Origin: Colletotrichum lupini
Lineage: Eukaryota > Ascomycota > Sordariomycetes > Glomerellales > Glomerellaceae
Assembly (NCBI RefSeq): GCF_023278565.1
Contig: NC_064678.1
Span: 2,418,001 to 2,482,000, forward strand
Direction: 5' to 3'
Length of the DNA stretch: 64,000 nt
A program made the position numbers and the translations under genes. Below are positions 58,716 through 64,000 of this stretch, one piece after another (positions within the stretch are counted from its first letter, which is position 1; every line of letters starts with the position of its first letter). The notes under the pieces were generated by a model that was not told where the DNA came from, did not search any database, and saw only the letters and a program-made list of their open reading frames with translations.

Positions 58716-59371
58716 TCATGCGGCAGTCGGCGCGACAGGCTTCACCTCGAACACGGCCTTCAGGAGATCAGCTACGACCTTGTCCTGGCTCTTCTTTCCG
58801 GCCCCCTGGATCTCCTTGATCTTTCCTTCTGCCTCCTTGTTCGCCTCATCCTCGGCTGCTTTATTTCCTTGGGAGTGCTAGAGGATTGTCAGCACCGAGA
58901 TGGTGTCGGAGCGGTGTCGGAATCCACGACAGATATACCTCAGATTCGAACTTCTTGAACTCGTCCTCCTTAGAGTTGCGGTACGCCTCGATTTCCTTCT
59001 TGGCCTCGTCTCGGGCTTCCTTCACCCGCTTCGTACGGACTATTTCGATATTGCGTGAGTATGTCATAGTCGCAGCAGTATTGATCGGCCTCGAAACCTA
59101 CACTCGCGGGCTAGGTAGGGTTCATTCATTAGTCAACCAGTTACTTCAACATGTACCCCTGGGCATACCTTTTTGGACAATCTTGGAAGCTTCCCTCTCT
59201 GCCTGCATCGCTTAGGTGAGTGACAATTTGACAAGGAGTGTCGCGACGGAGGGCACATACGTCCAGGAGGGTCTGGATACCAGCTGAGTTCTGAGCCGAC
59301 TGTAGAATGCCAAATCAGCTTGCTGCAAGTTGATGGATGACGTTGCTGTCCGCGTCGCACGTCCTCACCAT
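58716..59371 (-). CDS. VMA10: V-type ATPase subunit G (VMA10), 115 aa, six exons
   Basis: Minus-strand exons are 59369-59371 (ATG only), 59261-59299, 59169-59202, 59102-59110 (9-nt microexon), 58939-59039 and 58716-58877; introns are 58-69 nt. The product reads M-SAQNSAGIQTLLD-AEREASKIVQK-AREF-RTKRVKEARDEAKKEIEA..KFESE-HSQGNKAAEDEA..AVFEVKPVAPTAA. This is the full G-subunit fold: one long charged helix that pairs with subunit E in the peripheral stalk of the vacuolar proton pump. The length matches yeast Vma10 (114 aa). All five introns have GT-AG ends and the sum is in frame. The microexon CCCGCGAGT supplies A-R-E-F and is required to keep the conserved AREY/FRTKRV stretch. Confidence 0.94.
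59102..59110 (-). other. 9-nt microexon of VMA10
   Basis: CCCGCGAGT on the minus strand, preceded by CCTACCTAG and followed by GTAGGTTTC. Skipping it would remove three residues in frame (length divisible by three) from the most conserved helix segment. Confidence 0.88.
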
Positions 59372-60120
59372 TGTGTAGTATTGTTGCAGGTGTAGCTAGC
59401 GGGGAAAGCAACGTAGGGTGATTGCGCGATTTGAGACTGCTGGCCGATTGATATCACAAGGAGCGAATGCAGGAGATGTGTTGATAGCCGTAAGTAAGGT
59501 AGTTGTCAACAATCACAAGTAACAGGAGGCGACGAGGAAAGCTGGGGTGCGCTGGTTACGGAGCGAACGTAAGGCGAGGTACCTACCCAGGTAGGTGCCA
59601 AGGAAGGTCACAGTGCACAACCGCGCCGTCTCTAGCACTGTACCTCCAACCTCAACCCTCCAACTCAAGCTCCCATGTCTCTCTACCTGGTAAGGTACCT
59701 TAGTGGGGTAAAGGAGCTAGCGGGGCGCTGACAGACATAGGTGAGGCACCCACATCAGGCATATATGCACTACCTTAAGATGCTACGTAAAGTGTAACTA
59801 GACATCTGCTCCTGGGACTTGAGGCGTTGAGGGTGCTCTGCAATACAGTTGTTGAAGACGACAATTGCGTGAACCTAACTTGCGGTAGATATATTGAGAC
59901 TAGCAGGTACGCAACGACGTTTATTGGCCCCTATTTAAAGGATACCCGCTGTCGAATCGAGAACCGAGTTAACCGACACCAACGCGGCGGATGCTGTCGC
60001 TCACGGGGAGAGATTCAAACACCGAAATCGAACCACCAACATCACCGGAGTTTTGATAACCCTCTGTTCAAGCGTTCGCTTCCACACGTCACCCGCACGT
60101 TCAAACATCGTCTTCCAACC
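59372..60120. promoter_or_regulatory. Divergent promoter between VMA10 and PET117
   Basis: About 750 bases. GAGGTACCTACCCAGGTAGG (about 59,577) and GGTAAGGTACCTTAG (about 59,688) repeat the motif type found in the other promoter gaps. The PET117 frame stays open upstream of its ATG for about 290 bases, but the family's start and length support the internal ATG at 60121. Confidence 0.45.
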
Positions 60121-60447
60121 ATGTCCAGGGCATCGAAGCTTACGCTGGCCGCGACATCGCTGTTCGCCGCCAGCACCATTGTCATTGTCCATTTCCAACA
60201 AAAGTTTGAAAAAGAGGCATGTACCACCTTGGATTACCGATGCTCCCATAGGAATCTGTATCTAAATGAGAGTGCCTAGGCCATGCATCAGGGAGTGGTA
60301 CGCGACATCGAACAGCAGCGTATCAAACGAGAACGCCAACTCGACTTCGACATGCAGCGCGCCCTCGAGGAGGACTACAAGCGTGAGCAGACCGTCAGAG
60401 ATGCAACGGCGCCCTCACAACCCAGCGCAAGTGGCATACAAACATAA
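60121..60447 (+). CDS. PET117: PET117, cytochrome c oxidase assembly factor, 87 aa
   Basis: Exons are 60121-60216 and 60280-60447. The product starts MSRASKLTLAATSLFAASTI, with a hydrophobic segment at residues 7-25 that acts as a mitochondrial membrane anchor. HFQQKFEKE follows, then AMHQGVVRDIEQQRIKRERQ and DFDMQRALEEDYKREQTVRD, the conserved PET117 core. PET117 sits in the inner mitochondrial membrane and helps assemble complex IV, acting with Cox15 in yeast. The 63-nt intron has a GC donor (GAG then GCATGT) and TAG acceptor; no GT donor keeps the reading frame and the conserved KEAMHQGV junction. Confidence 0.9.
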
Positions 60448-61168
60448 TCTGTAGCCAATGGTCTGTCTCGTCTGTACCCAGCAACTAGGCAACATGAAGA
60501 CAGGGCCGGATCGACGGAAATAAGAATCACGGTGCATTTGTATAATATGAGGATGAGAGGAGGGCGTGGGAAACGATGAATAGTACGCGCGGGTTCCTCT
60601 CACTGTCGAGGATAGAAACAGCTGAAGAGATGGCATGACACTAAACAGGGGCATTGCATCGCGATTAAGGGAAAGTAATCGCCAAAATGTTGCAATGTCA
60701 CGTAGGAAAGGCTACTACTGCGGCATCGCTCGCGCATACATATTAGCAAGATTCGCGTGAATAATACCCAGGAAGGAAGGAAGGGGCAGAAGAAGCAGAT
60801 GCTACCTCACCTTCACTTGGGTACGAAGCCGAATAGTCTACCCGAACTGAGACGGAGGAAACATTACTGCACAACGCCCAAGGCTTTGGGCTTGTTTCTT
60901 AATCATTGATTTAATGGTACATGTCATTGATACAAGACACATGGAGGCAACATCTGCCAATTTTTCTATGGCTCGCCCCAAGATGCGAGTGGATAGGGTG
61001 GCCAGAATATAGTTCCCCAGCCTCGAAGACGCCAAATACAACCAATCACCTCCCAATACTCCCTGCCTGCCTGCCTGCCTGCTCAGCCGTTCTCATCTTG
61101 CAGGCCACCTCCATGACCCAAGGCTCAGCAACCTATTTTCCAAACATCCCATTCCGCAGCTAGTCTCT
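60448..61168. other. Convergent gap between PET117 and RPB2
   Basis: About 720 bases with no gene. It holds a GGAAGGAAGGAAGG run (about 60,771-60,785) and a TGCC tetranucleotide run (about 61,066-61,082). Open frames here have no family features. Confidence 0.45.
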
Positions 61169-64000
61169 TTATCGGATGGAGACTCCGGACCTGTTGGTAA
61201 ACATGCGGGCGGCGATGTTCATTGACTGCAGCTCCTGGAACAGAAGCTTAGCTGCGTAAGGAATGTGGATTTGTGCAATCTTCGTCTTGTTTTTGCACGG
61301 CCGACACTCGAACGATTGCTTCGAGAGGTTTCTGGTATCAAGTTAGTACTGCTCCGCGTGAAATAGTAGACTAGGAGAAACTTACGCGATAGGCGTCATC
61401 AGGCCACAAATTTCGCAAACATGAACTCGGAAAGCATCCGAGACCTCGAAAAGTCTCTCCTTGAGGAAAGATGCGGCGCCATGAGCAATCATGCAATCAC
61501 GCTCCATCTCTCCGAAACGAAGACCTCCATCACGAGCACGACCCTCCACAGGTTGCCTGGTCATGATCTGAACAGGTCCACGCGCACGAGCGTGAATCTT
61601 GTCGTCCACCATGTGGCGCAGACGCTGGTAGTAAGTCGGTCCAAAGAAGACCTGGGCTCGCAGCTTCCTGCCAGTGTGGCCATTGTACATGATCTCGAAT
61701 CCTCTCGATTGATATCCTTGATCTCGGAGGAGCTGCGAGACTGAGTCGACTGTCACATCTGTGAAAGGGGTGGCGTCGCCCTCCATTCCCTTTAACGTCG
61801 AGACTTTGCTGAGTAAACACTCGATCAAGTGGGCAATGGTCATACGAGACGGAATTGCGTGAGGATTGATGATGATGTCTGGTGTGATGCCCTCGCCCGT
61901 AAAGGGCATATCTTCTTGCCGATAAGTGACACCAATGGTACCCTTCTGGCCGTGACGTGAGGCAAATTTATCACCAATCTGTGGAATCTTGGTTGTTCTG
62001 ACGCGGACCTTGACGTAACGGAGGCCGTCTTGGTTGGTCGTCACGATGACCTGGTCTACAATACCGTTTTCCGTACTTCTGAGTGGGGTGGAGGCGTCGC
62101 GCTTGACATGCTGCACCGTTCGCTGGCCCATCTCAGCGTTGTCCGGGCTTATAGGCGACGTCTTTCCGATAATGATATCTTCACCCGAGACACGAACTCC
62201 CGGTGCTACGATGCCATCATCATCGAGCTTGTCGTAGGTGCCATGCTTCAAACGTAAGGTATCGCTTCTGAACGGTTTCTCAAACTGCTCAACAAGATTG
62301 ATACCCACGCGCTTCTCGCAGTCAGTGTACGACCTGAAGAATAGACTCCTGAACAGGCCACGATCGATGCTGCTCTGATTCATGATCACGGAATCTTCCT
62401 GATTGTAACCAGAGTAACAGGCAATAGCGACGACGGCGTTCTGTCCGGCTGGAAGCTCTCTGAACTTGAGGAATTCCATGGACCGCGTGGTGGCAAGCGG
62501 TTTTTGAGGGTAGTAGAGAATATTGGCCATCGTGTCCATTCTGCGTGAGTAGTTTGTCAAGAAGAAGCCCATGGCTTGCTTGCCCATGGCGGACTGGTAG
62601 GTATTACGAGGTGACTATGAAAGGCATTCAATCAGTGCTTGCTTGTCAAACGAAAACGGGGAATGGCATACCTGGTTGTGATCGGGGAAGGGAATGATGC
62701 TGGCGCAAATTCCTAACAGCATGCTGGGGTGGATTTCGCAGTGAGTGTACATGTGTGTTGTGGGATTAATCTTGGTCTTCAGACGGCTATTGGGGCCATC
62801 GGTATTGTCCTCAACCACTTGACCTTGCTTCTGCAATCTGTAGATTTCCAGATCCTCGGGCGTCATGCAAATCATGGCTGTCTCTTCTTCCTCAGCATCG
62901 AGATATTCTATAACACCGCTGTGGGCAAGGGACTCCCAAGTAATCTTGTCAGCCGGGTTATCTGGAGGGTTCTCCTGTTGCTCGCGCATTTCGTTGACCG
63001 TTGCCTTTTGCAGCACGAGCGATCCCTGAGCTACTATGCCGTTGGTACCTTGCTCTACAACGAAAACAGGTCTCATGACTCTGCCGGCGTCGGAAAAGAT
63101 CTTGAACTCGCGGTCTCGGATATCACGGACGAGCGACACTTCGTGGGAAATAACGTTTCGCCGACGAGTGCCCTGAACATCAGGAACCAAAATTCTTGGG
63201 TCTTGGTGCACGCCAACCCAGACACCATTCAGGAAGACCTTGGTGGCGTTGGGATACCTCAGTGGCTCGTACTCCTCAAGAACCTCCATGCCTCGCTGGA
63301 TCATGTAGTCGATAATGGGTTCGGCGGGTGTACCGACACTGACATAACACATGAGAGACAAGTTCTTGACGAGACCACATGCTTGGCCTTCCGGCGTCTC
63401 AGCCGGGCAAACCAAACCCCAGTGCGTGTTGTGAAGTTGCCGGGGCTTTGCCAGCTTGCCGTCACGACCAATGGGCGTATTTGTGCGACGAAGATGGGAT
63501 AGCGTAGACGCAAAAGTATAGCGGTTCAATACCTGAGACACGCCAGCCGTCGAGCTCGCGGCCTTCTTCTGATCTCCCCAATTGCCAGTCGCCAACGAGT
63601 ACTTCAATCCATTTGAAAGAGTCTGCGGCTTCACACCGAGAGTGAGACTGAATTGCCTGTTAGACTCGACACAGCGCTTGAGATGGCCAGATAACTCCTG
63701 GTTCATGCGGCGGACGATGTTGCGGAACAGCTTGGCGAGAAGGGGGCCGGCGAGATCAAGGCGCTTTTTGCCAAAGTGATCACGATCGTCGGTATCGCGC
63801 CGACCTAAGGCGCATTGGAGCAGCTTGTGAACCATGTATCCCAAAAAGAACGCCTTTCTTGTCTCACTGCCTTCGCTCTGGGAGATATGCGGCAGAGTTT
63901 CTTTTTGAAGAATGTCTTTAGCAGTTCTCACACGCTTCTCTCTGGGAATGTTGTGGTTGCTGCCACGCTTGCCGATAAAGTCAAGGGCAACCTCTCTGTC
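61169..64000 (-). CDS. RPB2: RPB2, RNA polymerase II second-largest subunit (partial)
   Basis: Minus-strand exons in view are 62672-64000 (open to the window edge), 61386-62614 and 61169-61331, with introns of 57 and 54 nt. The visible 906 residues start [19 protein letters not shown]; roughly the first 340 of about 1,250 lie outside. Landmarks are [40 protein letters not shown], the family signature [12 protein letters not shown], and the C-terminal zinc ribbon with CEIC in exon 2 and CRPC in exon 3. The ending is [14 protein letters not shown]. With RPB1 it forms the catalytic core of RNA polymerase II in the nucleus. The junction HNQ to [13 protein letters not shown] confirms the 57-nt intron. 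Confidence 0.97.

Noticed and set aside
62729..63502. Plus-strand open frame of 257 codons
   Set aside because: It is the antisense shadow of the highly conserved RPB2 exon.

Overview
The window reads as nuclear DNA of a filamentous ascomycete (Pezizomycotina, most likely a sordariomycete; the species cannot be named from the sequence alone). The evidence is short introns of about 54-79 nt, family-level protein matches (fungal GUF1, CTNNBL1, VMA10, PET117, RPB2), and intergenic DNA rich in ACCTACCT/GGTACC-like motifs. It falls into two parts with a sharp border near 46,795.

Part one (1-46,795) is a gene-free, extremely AT-rich block built almost wholly of nested transposable-element remnants. 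They carry one-sided C-to-T and G-to-A decay, with TpA everywhere and few CpA/TpG, as expected of repeat-induced point mutation (RIP). The recurrent families can be sorted by eye. H1 is a roughly 1-kb non-coding element with a CCCTTTRGGGTCCGG head and an A-rich tail; it occurs full length and as 5'-truncated copies of about 105, 185 and 416 bp, with 10-14-bp target-site duplications. H2 is a roughly 1.1-kb element with a CCCCCCGACGGAG head and 15-17-bp duplications. S190 is a 190-bp solo LTR with 5-bp duplications, present once nearly intact and once RIP-mutated. G1 is a Ty3/gypsy-like element with two 552-bp LTRs. G2 is a second gypsy-like element on the minus strand, cut up by insertions. 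M is a 6.3-kb insertion with long terminal inverted repeats and a 9-bp duplication, Mutator-like by inference. A 104-bp TA-flanked MITE candidate and one AT-rich stretch that does not look RIP-mutated are also present.

Part two (about 46,800-64,000) is a compact housekeeping gene cluster of normal composition. In order it holds an MIT-domain protein (+), the mitochondrial translation GTPase GUF1/EF4 (+), a histidine-phosphatase (phosphoglycerate-mutase-like) protein (-), CTNNBL1, an armadillo-type spliceosome-associated protein (+), V-ATPase subunit G/VMA10 (-), the cytochrome oxidase assembly factor PET117 (+), and RPB2, the second-largest RNA polymerase II subunit (-, running off the right edge). 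Exon structures were worked out from splice sites and family conservation. Notable cases are a 9-nt microexon and an ATG-only first exon in VMA10, a GC-AG intron in PET117, and a NAGNAG-type tandem acceptor in GUF1. These genes are not one pathway. GUF1 and PET117 both serve mitochondrial respiratory-chain biogenesis, RPB2 and CTNNBL1 serve mRNA synthesis and splicing, and VMA10 and the MIT protein serve endomembrane functions.

The most unusual content is the H1 family, with its discrete truncation classes and at least four levels of nesting. Repeat boundaries without a target-site duplication are approximate to a few tens of bases.
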